NCBI RefSeq assembly: GCF_003514505.1
Contig: NZ_DOPX01000026.1
Coordinates: 1-64,000, forward strand
From: Proteiniclasticum sp.
GTDB lineage: Bacteria > Bacillota > Clostridia > Clostridiales > Clostridiaceae
Reading direction: 5' to 3'
Length of the DNA: 64,000 nt
Position numbers and translations under genes: made by a program. The notes beneath the pieces are model-generated. The model did not search any database, had not been told where the DNA came from, and saw nothing but the letters and a program-made list of their open reading frames with translations. Positions 40,948 to 49,503 of the stretch are shown here, in pieces. Each line of letters begins with the position of its first letter. The stretch's first letter is position 1.

Positions 40948-41334
40948 CTATACATTTATGCCGTTTTCAACAGAATTTTCCATTAAATAATTTTCTGATT
41001 TCTCCAGCTTGTTGTTATTATCACTGAACCAATTGTTGATCATTTCCATAACACTATCCGAGTGAAACAGCAATGCCTCATATTTCGTTCTTTCTCTTTC
41101 TATCGCCAAAATCACTTGATTATAATTTTCTCTTAGTTCGTCAAGCTTGTCTATAGATTCTTCTGAGAAGCTCATTCTTCCGCTAATTTTTTCTTCAAAA
41201 GTAACTTCTGCGAATTGTAATAATATCTTTTTCGCTTCTTCATGCTTTTCCTTCAAACTCTTTTCAATTTTTTTCTGTACTTCATGAACTGCATCCTCAG
41301 CATAAGCATTGCTAGTAACAGTAAGGTTCATCAT
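40948..41334 (-). CDS. prophage hypothetical coiled-coil protein
   Basis: The 128-residue protein is helical and charged (VQKKIEKSLKEKHEEAKKILLQF; DELRENYNQVILAIERERTKYEALLF). No family is recognised. GGAGGAA lies before the first of two adjacent ATG codons. It is a single-gene unit with its own terminator, in the region between the late regulator and terminase genes, where cargo genes are often found. Confidence 0.55.
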   Translation of the reverse strand: MMNLTVTSNAYAEDAVHEVQKKIEKSLKEKHEEAKKILLQFAEVTFEEKISGRMSFSEESIDKLDELRENYNQVILAIERERTKYEALLFHSDSVMEMINNWFSDNNNKLEKSENYLMENSVENGINV

Positions 41335-41389
41335 GATTCCTCCAATACATTTTCTTTGAGTATAGCAAATATATTGAGATTCAACAATC

Positions 41390-41608
41390 TTATTTATTCC
41401 TCATCTGCTTCATGACCCCATTCTCACGCTTGTAACATCGTTCTTTCATACAGTTTTTAATATCTCCATATGGGTACTCGAGTTTATTGCTGCAATGCAT
41501 ACAAACTAAATATCTACCTTCTTTTAGTGTATATTCAATCTCTCTTGTGATTCCCTTTGTGGCTTTCCCACACTTTGAGCAAATCATCTTAATATCATTG
41601 TCAGCCAT
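41390..41608 (-). CDS. small zinc-ribbon protein
   Basis: The 72-residue product has CSKCG (about 10-14) and CMHCSN (about 36-41), a zinc ribbon, then a Cys- and Lys-rich C-terminal part. GGCGGTGAG precedes the ATG. Function unknown. Confidence 0.6.
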   Translation of the reverse strand: MADNDIKMICSKCGKATKGITREIEYTLKEGRYLVCMHCSNKLEYPYGDIKNCMKERCYKRENGVMKQMRNK

Positions 41609-41632
41609 CCGCTCACCGCCTTTGCAAAATTA

Positions 41633-41665
41633 AATAGAGACCCGTAGCACTTGAGTGAGTCTCTA
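41633..41665 (-). terminator. terminator after the ArpU-like gene
   Basis: Eight-base arms (41633-41640 with 41658-41665) pair perfectly and are followed by T-rich sequence on the minus strand. It ends the long early/middle operon that starts near 53.1 kb. Confidence 0.65.
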
Positions 41666-41708
41666 TCTATAAAAATATATTAAGGAGGCATACTTTTACA
41701 GTTCCACC

Positions 41709-42149
41709 TTAGCACGAAAATAGTTGCCCAGTCTTGCCCTCTTTTAATAACTCATATTCTTGTAAGGCCAATCCATGCATTCGAACTGTTCTGTAATAGC
41801 TATAGCCTATCGCCAAAGCGATATCTTCAAAACTATTGTCTTTTGATTTTAAGTATCTGATACCTAATATTCTTCTATAAGCAGGATTCTCAATCCGATT
41901 TATTGTTTTAATAACATTCCGTTTAAAATCATAAAGATAATCCACTCTCTTGTTAATCTCTTTCCTAAGTTCGAGCATCTTAGATACTCCATCACTCATC
42001 TTGTCATTGCTTCCACTAGACTTTGGCATATCAGACAGCACCGGTGTAATTCTTGTGATACTTGTATATAGCTCTTCTAGCTGTTCTAATAAAAACTTAA
42101 TCTCACAGTCTAAATGGTGTATTTGCTTCAGTTCCTCTTTAGCGGTCAT
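41709..42149 (-). CDS. late transcription regulator, ArpU/DUF1492-like
   Basis: The 146-residue protein has an N-terminal coiled helix and a C-terminal sigma-70 region 4-like helix-turn-helix (YRRILGIRYLKSKDNSFEDIALAIGYSYYRTVRMHGLAL in outline). Position as the last gene of the early operon, just before the late genes, is that of ArpU/RinA-type activators of late phage transcription. Confidence 0.75.
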   Translation of the reverse strand: MTAKEELKQIHHLDCEIKFLLEQLEELYTSITRITPVLSDMPKSSGSNDKMSDGVSKMLELRKEINKRVDYLYDFKRNVIKTINRIENPAYRRILGIRYLKSKDNSFEDIALAIGYSYYRTVRMHGLALQEYELLKEGKTGQLFSC

Positions 42150-42161
42150 TTTAACCCCCCC

Positions 42162-42437
42162 TTACTGAGTCCTAAAAATCGAAGTCTGTATTTGTCTCTC
42201 CGGATATGCCGCTGGCGCCTTATAGGATCTCTTGTAGATGGATTCAATTTCAGTGATCACCGCATTGAGGACCTGTTCGGAGAATATCGTCTGGCCATGC
42301 TTCATGTGCAAATCATTGGTCTTATCCATCAGCACCTGCCAGAACTCATCTGTTCCGGTTGGAGTGCTATGGTCCTTAAAGAGCTTCCAGGAGTCCGTTA
42401 TGACTTCATAGTATTTTCTAAGCTCTGATTCAGTCAT
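42162..42437 (-). CDS. prophage hypothetical protein
   Basis: The 91-residue product starts at the ATG at 42437, overlapping the upstream gene by eight bases; an earlier in-frame reading would be antisense to nothing but lies wholly inside the upstream gene. It is helical and matches no family I know. The end is basic (KAPAAYPERQIQTSIFRTQ). Confidence 0.5.
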   Translation of the reverse strand: MTESELRKYYEVITDSWKLFKDHSTPTGTDEFWQVLMDKTNDLHMKHGQTIFSEQVLNAVITEIESIYKRSYKAPAAYPERQIQTSIFRTQ

Positions 42438-42705
42438 GTTTTGGATCACTCCAATCAATTTTAGTTCCGCATACACTACAGTACTTCTGACCAGCGTATA
42501 ATATTTCATTTCTAGGGCATTCTGGGCATCCAGGTCTTTCATGATTATACATATCCATGTAATATCTAGGTTTCTTCGGGACCTGTTTCTCAGTGGCAGC
42601 AATGGCAATATTTAAAGGTTCAAGCACTCTTATTCCATCCACTCTAGCTGTTACCAATGCTATTCTCATTCTTTTCAGAACATCCAACGTTTCCTCAGGT
42701 TTCAC
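42430..42705 (-). CDS. prophage zinc-ribbon protein
   Basis: The 91-residue product begins at a GTG (42705) with GGAGG seven bases upstream. Its first half is helical (MRIALVTARVDGIRVLEPLNIAI) and its second half carries CPECPRNE and CSVCGTKIDW, a zinc ribbon. It starts two bases after the rusA stop. Function unknown. Confidence 0.6.
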   Translation of the reverse strand: MKPEETLDVLKRMRIALVTARVDGIRVLEPLNIAIAATEKQVPKKPRYYMDMYNHERPGCPECPRNEILYAGQKYCSVCGTKIDWSDPKHD

Positions 42706-42707
42706 CT

Positions 42708-43103
42708 CTACACCTCCTCGATCTTTATATATATTCCCGGGATTCTCGCCCAGAACTTTTCGATGATCACACTGGAAAATTGCTGATCTCCTACTTGCAA
42801 GTATCCAAGTGCTTCCATACAATCTTCCAAGAGTTTATTAGAATTACCCGCATCTGGTTTTGTATCCTTATACTGCCCATCTCGTTTGCCTTTTATGAGT
42901 GGAAAACACCACTTAACTGTTAATCTAAGAGGTCCTTTTAACTTCCTCTCTGGAATGTGTTGACCAAGGTGCGCCATCAGCTTAGCTCTAGCAGCTTCAA
43001 GATCATCAGGTTCGTAAAATATTGGTTTCCCTTTTACAACATGTACTTGTTTTTGTTGATGCGTTACTGTAGGTGGAATCATATGCATAAAGAACTCAAT
43101 CAT
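42708..43103 (-). CDS. rusA: RusA-like Holliday junction resolvase
   Basis: The 131-residue endonuclease has the RusA core: an N-terminal beta strand with MIPPTVTHQQ, then KPDAGNSNKLLEDCMEALGYLQVGDQQF near residues 85-113, which holds the conserved acidic residues that bind metal. It resolves recombination junctions in phage DNA before packaging. It overlaps the upstream gene by eight bases. Confidence 0.82.
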   Translation of the reverse strand: MIEFFMHMIPPTVTHQQKQVHVVKGKPIFYEPDDLEAARAKLMAHLGQHIPERKLKGPLRLTVKWCFPLIKGKRDGQYKDTKPDAGNSNKLLEDCMEALGYLQVGDQQFSSVIIEKFWARIPGIYIKIEEV

Positions 43104-43338
43104 CTTGAACTACCTCCATTTCCTCGTCTGGTGCCGGGTGAACCTCAGACCCACAAAATGGGCAGTTGATAATCTTCTCTTGCTTCCCATCCTCTTCCGC
43201 TGGGAACCCGTCATCTGCTACATCAGTATATAAGCGATTTCCTAAGATGTAGCTTATAATGATCACATCACCAAAATATATGACATTAAAAGACTTGCCT
43301 TGTTTGCAGTATTTGCAACCAGTAGGTTTGTTATTCAT
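43096..43338 (-). CDS. small zinc-ribbon protein
   Basis: The 80-residue product has CKYCKQG near the start and CPFCGSEV near residue 60, with a beta hairpin between, as in Lar-like or other phage zinc-ribbon proteins. The ATG overlaps the previous stop by eight bases. The end is acidic (APDEEMEVVQDD). Confidence 0.6.
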   Translation of the reverse strand: MNNKPTGCKYCKQGKSFNVIYFGDVIIISYILGNRLYTDVADDGFPAEEDGKQEKIINCPFCGSEVHPAPDEEMEVVQDD

Positions 43339-43483
43339 CCTGCACCTCGATCTCTTCCTTGAGCCATTCAGACAGTTTTTTTAACCCCTTTGTAAATCCA
43401 TGGTTATTGTAGTAGATATAGAGAATCAGCTTCTCATCGCTGAGTGAACGGATGTAATCGGCTCTTATAATTTTTTTACTCAT
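43331..43483 (-). CDS. 50-residue phage protein
   Basis: This short frame overlaps both neighbours by eight bases and has GAGGATTA before its ATG. The protein (MSKKIIRADYIRSLSDEKLI start, WLKEEIEVQDE end) is helical. The end pattern of a tryptophan and acidic helix is common in small early phage proteins. Function unknown. Confidence 0.6.
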   Translation of the reverse strand: MSKKIIRADYIRSLSDEKLILYIYYNNHGFTKGLKKLSEWLKEEIEVQDE

Positions 43484-43673
43484 ATTCTTGATAATCCTCC
43501 TCAATATTTCTCTTTTTCATTTCTTTCACAATTTCATTCATGAGTGCTGAGTGTGTTTCTCCGACTGCTGGATCATACATACCAGACATCATGATTTTGT
43601 ATGAACTCTCGATAGCCTGTCTTTTTAAAACATAAAGTTCATCATTTTCGAACTTTGAAAATTTCCTGTTCAT
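43476..43673 (-). CDS. 65-residue phage protein
   Basis: The Met at 43673 has GGAAGGAG eight bases upstream and is preferred over a start ten codons earlier. The protein is helical and charged (FENDELYVLKRQAIESS; NEIVKEMKKRNIEEDYQEYE). Function unknown. It is the first gene after the iteron region on the minus strand. Confidence 0.55.
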   Translation of the reverse strand: MNRKFSKFENDELYVLKRQAIESSYKIMMSGMYDPAVGETHSALMNEIVKEMKKRNIEEDYQEYE

Positions 43674-43815
43674 TTCATTCTCCTTCCTGATACTTTTTAT
43701 CAATCTTTCTGCTTTGAAAATTTTGCTTTAGTCATTGGATGAAATGGGACACTCCGTTAAAGGGGGCATGTTCATCTGCCCCTTTACGGTGTACCCATCA
43801 TGACGGGTGGAGCAG

Positions 43816-44028
43816 ACCTGCGACAGACAAATATTTATATTTATATAGTGTTTTTGTCGCAGGTATTTTGTCCTGTGACAAAAACATACTTTTATGTTAG
43901 TGTCGCAGGTTAGGTGCTAAGGGTGTGTCAAAAACATGATTTATGTATTTGTCACAGGTTCGTGTCACAGGTCAATTTATTTTCTATGTACCTGTGACAA
44001 AGTCTAATTTTCTGTTTTTGTCGCAGGT
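43816..44028. repeat. iteron array, probable phage replication origin
   Basis: Eight copies of the 10-mer TGTCRCAGGT lie in 213 bases. Direct copies start at 43855, 43901, 43950, 43963 and 44019; inverted copies start at 43816, 43871 (one mismatch) and 43990; a partial copy lies near 43926. The last copy lies inside the end of the primase-helicase gene. A/T-rich tracts (ATATTTATATTTATATA) separate the first two. A GC-rich inverted repeat at 43754-43789 flanks the array. The stretch 43704-44003 has no gene. Confidence 0.8.
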
Positions 44029-46253
44029 TCATGTTTTGTGATCACGGTCTCTTTTCCGTCTTCTTTTAAGGATGAAAATCCACCATGTTCTTTTATTCTT
44101 CTCCAAACTGTCCTCTTGGAGATACCTAAATGATCCGCAAGCGCATCCGCTGTGACCTCTTTTCCGTCCATCGAAAGTGATTCAAAAGCTATATCTATTT
44201 CAGATATTCTGTCATTCTTTTTGTTCTCTGGAGGCTTCCTTTTTTCAATTGCTTTTTGCCATGGTGGAGTCTCTCCTTCTGGTTTCATATCCTGGAGTGC
44301 TCCGTCGCGATCTATCCTATGAACCGGGTAGTCGAACCAGAAGTTGACCGGATTGAACTTAGGGAACTCTCTCAGTGTTCCATCCACTCTCCACGCTGTG
44401 CGCTGCTTGAGTGCTGTTAGCCTCTGATTAATGGTATCTGTCCACTCCTGGATCTGATGCTTCTGCAGCGCTGAATCGATATGCTGTGTCATCTTGCTGG
44501 CGCTGAGCTCATCATCCTGGTTAACGTGCTGCTGGAAGTATGTCAGGTTATGCTTTTTGATGATCTCCACGGATACTGCAGCAATGACTTTGTTTTCTTC
44601 CTGCTTTTTAAATGCGTCGGTAAGCTCCAGCTCTGTGAGATCCAGAAGTGCGTCCGGATCTCTTGCAAATACTCCAGAACCTGATGCACGGTCCATGGCC
44701 TTTTTACCGCCCTGGGCGCCTTTAGAGTGATGATGGCAGTATATGACTGCAGTACCAAGCTCAGTGCATATCTTGTCAAACTGATTGGCGAAATGAGCCA
44801 TTTGATCTGCTGAGTTTTCATCTCCAGTGATGACCTTGTAAATCGGGTCAATGACTACCGCGATGTATTCCTTTTTGGCTGCTCTCCTGATCAGTTTAGG
44901 GGCCAGCTTATCCATAGGTACCGACTTACCTCTTAGGTTCCAAATATCGATATTGTCGATGTTGCTTGGAATCAATCCCAGCCCCTGGTAAACGTCCTTG
45001 AATCTGTGGAGGCATGATGACCGGTCCAGCTCCAAGTTGACGTACAGGATTCTGCCTTGCTCGCATTGCCATCCTAACCACTGGTGACCTTCTGCGACTG
45101 CGATACAGAGCTCAATAAGCGCGTATGACTTACCGGCCTTAGATGGTCCAGCAAGCAGCATTTTATGTCCCTGTCTCATAACATTGTGTATGAGAGGCGG
45201 TGACAGCGGCGGGAGGTTGTTAAAGAAATCTGATAGGCTTTCTGGATCCGGTAAATCATCGTTGATTGCCTCTATCCATTCATGCCATTCATTCCAGGTA
45301 GGCTTTCCTATGTTTGTTGCGATAAGGAACTGTTTCTTTCCATTTCGGATCACTCCAGGCATCCTGGAGAGCCTTGATGGGTTCTTGTTCTGCGTATCTA
45401 TGACGAGGCCATTCTTTTTACACACGTTATAGAGATAATCAACGCGCTTCCTGTACTCTTCATAGCTGCCAGCGTCTACTTTGACTATGGCATGGATGCT
45501 TTTCTTCCCGGAATGAACCAGGGCTGCTATAGGAAGGTCCAGTTCCAACATGAGAGCGTGCTGCTTATCGAGATCCATGGAGTCGGACTCTACCAGCGCG
45601 TATCTGTACTCAGATACATTGGCATTTGAAATACCTTTTCCATCCACTGGATTGAACCGGATCCATGCGCCTACTTCTTCCTTGTAGTCACCAAGTACAC
45701 TGCCAATGTCACCATCGCATTTGCCTAGAGCATCTATAAGCTGTCCAGCAGTACGGTCCCAGTTACCTTTAGATGGCTTCCATTCACCGTCTGCGTTCTC
45801 GTATACTGTTGTTACGTACGAAACATTGTCAGATGTGTCAAAGAGCGTCTCTAGGTACGTGGTAAGTTCTCTGACAGGGTTCCAGTCTTTAGGTTCCTCG
45901 ATTTCTTTGCCCTCTACCCAAGCCTTGTCTATGACCACGTAATCGCGTCCAATCTCATCATTCCAGTCCAGCTCCCTATCTTCTTTCGATGCTGGTAGCC
46001 ATCCATTGTCTTTTGCCATCTGCGTGATCGTTGCGCCTGTGACTGGTACTCCGGTACCTCTAAAAGTTGTCCACTTCTGGAAGCACTCTCCAGCTTTATA
46101 CCTGGAGTCATTGCGACTCCAATTATCCCAGTCAGCTGCAGTGTAGCCCTCATGTTTTAAGGCCATGCCTACATTTGTCCATTCCTGGTAGGAGCACATG
46201 CTTGGATTGATATAGCTTAATAATTCAGTTAGGTTAAGCTTGCTTTCATTCAT
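44004..46253 (-). CDS. phage primase-helicase (RepA-like) replication initiator
   Basis: This 749-residue protein has an N-terminal PriCT-like domain (SYQEWTNVGMALKHEGY; FQKWTTFRGTGVPVTGATI), a primase-type middle region with LMLELDLPIAALVHSGKKSIHAIV, and a RecA-fold helicase from about 365 with Walker A AGPSKAGKS, Walker B AVVIDPIYK and a conserved YCHHHSKG. A C-terminal helix-turn-helix (ADHLGISKRTVWRRIKEHGGF) could bind the iterons that overlap the gene end. It should start and drive phage DNA synthesis. Confidence 0.82.
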   Translation of the reverse strand: MNESKLNLTELLSYINPSMCSYQEWTNVGMALKHEGYTAADWDNWSRNDSRYKAGECFQKWTTFRGTGVPVTGATITQMAKDNGWLPASKEDRELDWNDEIGRDYVVIDKAWVEGKEIEEPKDWNPVRELTTYLETLFDTSDNVSYVTTVYENADGEWKPSKGNWDRTAGQLIDALGKCDGDIGSVLGDYKEEVGAWIRFNPVDGKGISNANVSEYRYALVESDSMDLDKQHALMLELDLPIAALVHSGKKSIHAIVKVDAGSYEEYRKRVDYLYNVCKKNGLVIDTQNKNPSRLSRMPGVIRNGKKQFLIATNIGKPTWNEWHEWIEAINDDLPDPESLSDFFNNLPPLSPPLIHNVMRQGHKMLLAGPSKAGKSYALIELCIAVAEGHQWLGWQCEQGRILYVNLELDRSSCLHRFKDVYQGLGLIPSNIDNIDIWNLRGKSVPMDKLAPKLIRRAAKKEYIAVVIDPIYKVITGDENSADQMAHFANQFDKICTELGTAVIYCHHHSKGAQGGKKAMDRASGSGVFARDPDALLDLTELELTDAFKKQEENKVIAAVSVEIIKKHNLTYFQQHVNQDDELSASKMTQHIDSALQKHQIQEWTDTINQRLTALKQRTAWRVDGTLREFPKFNPVNFWFDYPVHRIDRDGALQDMKPEGETPPWQKAIEKRKPPENKKNDRISEIDIAFESLSMDGKEVTADALADHLGISKRTVWRRIKEHGGFSSLKEDGKETVITKHEPATKTEN

Positions 46254-46262
46254 ACTGACTCC

Positions 46263-47870
46263 TTACCAGCCTGCTGCTGATTGTGTTTCTACAGGTGGTT
46301 TATACATTTCGGGTGTGATGTCATGAGGAACTTTCCAACCGTTCCCTGCTATTCTGTCAATAAGCTTTCTAGCACTCTCAAACTCCCATGTTCCTACGTG
46401 TTTGAAGCCTTTCCCCTCGAGGAATCTGATCTGTTTTGGAGTGGTAAGCCCTTCATTTCGTCTTGCAGATAGTCTGTCTAAGAGGAGAGCTGCCTTTCCT
46501 GCATTATCAATTTCATCTGGCATGATACCCATCTTTTCAAGTGCCATGACCTGCTGTTCTGATGCAGGTGCCATCTCCCACCCAAAGGATGGTACGTAAT
46601 TTGTAAGGTCTTCTGCCTGGATGGACATTTCAAACTGGAGCGGATCCACAAGCTTCTTTTTGCGTTTTCGCATCTCTTCCAATTTCTTGGCCAAGGCTTC
46701 TTCTCTTTCTGCTACTATATCAGAGGCCGCTTTCTGTTCAGCTTCTTCCAGGTCCATAGGCATTCCTGCCTCCTGGATGTTCTCGGTCATCTTCTTGGCC
46801 ACTTCGTCATTCTGTGCGATCAAGTGAGCCGGGTGGCACAATTCATGTCGCTCTGTATGCCATAGAAAGTCTAAAAGAAGGAGATCCTCTTTACCTGGAT
46901 GTAACCTAGTGCCACGCCCTACCATCTGACTATATAAGCTTCTAACTTTAGTAGGTCTGAGGACTACGATGCAATCTACTGATGGGCAGTCCCATCCCTC
47001 TGTGAGCAACATGGAGTTACAAAGCACATCGTATTTCCCAGCTTCAAAGTCTGCCAAGACTTCTGCTCTATCTTCACTTCCACCATTGACCTCTGCTGCG
47101 CGAAATCCTTTTTCTTCCAGGATGTCACGGAACTTTTGTGAGGTTCTTATGAGTGGGAGGAATACTACTGTTTTACGGTCTTTGCAGTGCTGGATCATCT
47201 CCTCTGCAATCTGATGGAGATACGGATCCAGTGCGTTTCCAAGGTCCGCCGTCTTAAAGTCTCCTGCTTGCTGTCCTACACCTGTAAGGTCCAGTTTTAG
47301 TGGTATAGTGAGCGCTTTTATTGGTGATAAAAATCCCTCTTTAATCGCCTTAGGCAGCGTGTACTCATACGCAAGGCTTTCAAAATAACTGCCAAGGTTC
47401 TTCATGTCTCCTCGGTCAGGTGTTGCAGTCACTCCAAGGACATTAGCCTGGTTAAAATACTGCAGCACTCTCTGGTATCCATCAGAGATACAATGATGAG
47501 CCTCATCCACTACGATTGTATTGAAATATCCTGGATCAAACTGGCTCAATCTCTTTTCTCTCATTAGGGTTTGAACTGATCCGACTACTACTCGGAACCA
47601 GCTGTCTAAGCTTGTCTGTTCCGCTTTTTCTGTGGCTGTCATCAGCCCTGTAGACTTGGCCAGCTTGTCCGCTGCCTGATCTAATAACTCTCCCCTGTGA
47701 GCGAGGACCAGCACTCTATCGCCGGTCCTTACTCTGTCCTCAATGATTTTTGAAAAAACGATGGTCTTACCTGTCCCGGTGGGGAGTACCAGGAGTGTCT
47801 TTTTATTGCCTTTTTCCCATTCTTGGAGGACGGCTGTTTTCGCCGCCTCCTGATATGGTCTTAGTTTCAT
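46263..47870 (-). CDS. DEAH-type SF2 DNA helicase
   Basis: This 535-residue helicase has Walker A PTGTGKT near residue 31, DEAH (IVVDEAHHCISDGY), TATPDRGD and the C-terminal motif VGRGTRLHPGK. It is the phage helicase found next to DUF669 and primase genes. The protein ends SAAGW, which recalls the AAGGW in the tail of the neighbouring DUF669 protein. It lies nine bases before the primase-helicase gene. Confidence 0.88.
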   Translation of the reverse strand: MKLRPYQEAAKTAVLQEWEKGNKKTLLVLPTGTGKTIVFSKIIEDRVRTGDRVLVLAHRGELLDQAADKLAKSTGLMTATEKAEQTSLDSWFRVVVGSVQTLMREKRLSQFDPGYFNTIVVDEAHHCISDGYQRVLQYFNQANVLGVTATPDRGDMKNLGSYFESLAYEYTLPKAIKEGFLSPIKALTIPLKLDLTGVGQQAGDFKTADLGNALDPYLHQIAEEMIQHCKDRKTVVFLPLIRTSQKFRDILEEKGFRAAEVNGGSEDRAEVLADFEAGKYDVLCNSMLLTEGWDCPSVDCIVVLRPTKVRSLYSQMVGRGTRLHPGKEDLLLLDFLWHTERHELCHPAHLIAQNDEVAKKMTENIQEAGMPMDLEEAEQKAASDIVAEREEALAKKLEEMRKRKKKLVDPLQFEMSIQAEDLTNYVPSFGWEMAPASEQQVMALEKMGIMPDEIDNAGKAALLLDRLSARRNEGLTTPKQIRFLEGKGFKHVGTWEFESARKLIDRIAGNGWKVPHDITPEMYKPPVETQSAAGW

Positions 47871-47883
47871 TTGTCCTCACTCC

Positions 47884-48351
47884 TTAGAATTTTCCGGGGT
47901 TCCATCCTCCTGCAGCTGGTGCCTGCTGATCTTCTGAATAGATCCATTTCTTAACTTCGTTGTACTCTTTACCCTCGTGAGTTCTGTTTCCAATCTCACA
48001 GCGTCCTCTGGCTCCTGGTACAAGGTTCCAGTTCATTCTTAATGGTTCTCCTTTTTTCTTGAGACCAAGTGATCCAAAGAAAGAAGATAGTACCCACTCA
48101 GTCTTAGAGTGCAAGAGAAGCTTATTCTTGATCACAACTTCACCTTCTGGTGTGTTGATAGCGATTGACACCTCTGCCATAGGGCATGCAGGCATTTTAT
48201 CGGAACCATTGAATCGTGCACGCTCAAGAAGCTTTACCGTAAATGGGTATTCACCTGGTTCCAGGAGGATAAAAGCATCATCCTTTGTGATTGTGTCATC
48301 CCAGCCAAACTCTCTCTCCATGTTGTCAAAATTGTTGTTATTCATAATCAA
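47884..48351 (-). CDS. DUF669 protein, probable single-strand DNA binding
   Basis: The 155-residue protein has the DUF669 pattern (LLEPGEYPFTVKLLERARF; KMPACPMAEVSIAI; WVLSSFFGSLGLKKKGE). DUF669 proteins stand beside Sak4-type annealases in many phages and are thought to act as single-strand binding proteins. The C-terminus is a flexible tail ending W-N-P-G-K-F, shared with the SMC-like protein at 49504. The start at the first or third Met is not resolved. Confidence 0.8.
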   Translation of the reverse strand: MIMNNNNFDNMEREFGWDDTITKDDAFILLEPGEYPFTVKLLERARFNGSDKMPACPMAEVSIAINTPEGEVVIKNKLLLHSKTEWVLSSFFGSLGLKKKGEPLRMNWNLVPGARGRCEIGNRTHEGKEYNEVKKWIYSEDQQAPAAGGWNPGKF

Positions 48352-48366
48352 TCAGTCTCCTTTAAA

Positions 48367-49491
48367 TTAAAATTCTACGTATAGGTTTTCTTTATTCTTT
48401 TTGATGATTTCATACACCTGGTTCCAGGCTGCTACTAGCACGCCTTGGATAAATCCTGGGTCATAGTTTGCGATTGGTGTGTCGGCTGGATAGTATCCCT
48501 TTTGACCAACTACCTCCTGGATCTCTGCGGTGCTCACATTGTTTGCTCTCATAAGTTGTGCAAGTGCTGGAGGGATAGCAGCTGTGATCCCCAGTGGGAT
48601 ATCATAGTTTTCGTCCGGAACAGTAGGATCCATGGTCTTTTGTTCAGGTGGTGCAACCACGGTCTCTTTCTTCACTTCCTGCACTGAAGGTGCCTTAGGT
48701 TCTTCCACCTTCGGAGGAGTGATGCTCATAGGCTGAACCTGTTCCTGCTGCTGTGATGCTGGAGCACTTCCATTAAGGATATGAGCAATGTTCGAAAAGC
48801 TGAAAGGTAATTCATCCTGTAGGTTATGCCGGTTCTTTGCGTCCCACCATGGAGTACGTGTTGTGTACATGACTCTCTGGTTACCCTGGGCTTTGTTTTT
48901 GCCCTTTGTGGCTCCTTGCCCATCTACATTCATGACCATGGTCTTGTAGTTTGCAAAGAGCAGTACATCAGCCCATTCCTTAAGGAGAGGCATAGTCTTC
49001 TTTTCCAATTTCATCTGCCAGTGGTCATACCCTCCGACTTCTTCCGGCTGCTCAATCTTTTTAATTTCCGCATGAGCTGTGATCACAATGTTGATGCCCC
49101 TATCAATGAGCTCCTGGAGAGCGTTCAGGAATCTTCCAAACTCTTCCTCTAGGTACACATAACCTTTTCCGTATCCAAAGTCCTCAATACCGGTCTTTTT
49201 GGATCCTGCTACAATATGCTCTATGGCCAATCTTTCTGCCCAGTCAGCAGTATCTATGGCCAGTGTCTGACAGATATGAGGATTAGCCTTAACGTAAGCC
49301 ACCTGGTTCATAAGCATTGTCCAGGATGACGGCTTGTCAAATCTTGCTACGTCCATATGGCTTGTGGAGTCTTCTGTGTCGATAAACACTACTCCTGGTG
49401 CCTGAGCCGCGAAAGTGGACTTTCCTATGCCTTCGGGACCATACAAAACAATCTTTTGTGGCTTCTTGATAACTCCTTTGCTGATATTCAT
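48367..49491 (-). CDS. Sak4-like RecA-fold ATPase (AAA_24)
   Basis: The 374-residue protein begins with a RecA-like ATPase: Walker A YGPEGIGKST near residues 17-26, VVFIDTEDST, and Walker B TLAIDTADW, then INIVITAHAEIKK. It matches the phage AAA_24/Sak4 group, which promotes homologous recombination with single-strand binding proteins. A Pro/Glu-rich linker (about 250-300) leads to a helical C-terminal domain. It lies 15 bases before DUF669, so they probably act together. Confidence 0.82.
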   Translation of the reverse strand: MNISKGVIKKPQKIVLYGPEGIGKSTFAAQAPGVVFIDTEDSTSHMDVARFDKPSSWTMLMNQVAYVKANPHICQTLAIDTADWAERLAIEHIVAGSKKTGIEDFGYGKGYVYLEEEFGRFLNALQELIDRGINIVITAHAEIKKIEQPEEVGGYDHWQMKLEKKTMPLLKEWADVLLFANYKTMVMNVDGQGATKGKNKAQGNQRVMYTTRTPWWDAKNRHNLQDELPFSFSNIAHILNGSAPASQQQEQVQPMSITPPKVEEPKAPSVQEVKKETVVAPPEQKTMDPTVPDENYDIPLGITAAIPPALAQLMRANNVSTAEIQEVVGQKGYYPADTPIANYDPGFIQGVLVAAWNQVYEIIKKNKENLYVEF

Positions 49492-49503
49492 ATTTCTTCC
49501 TCC

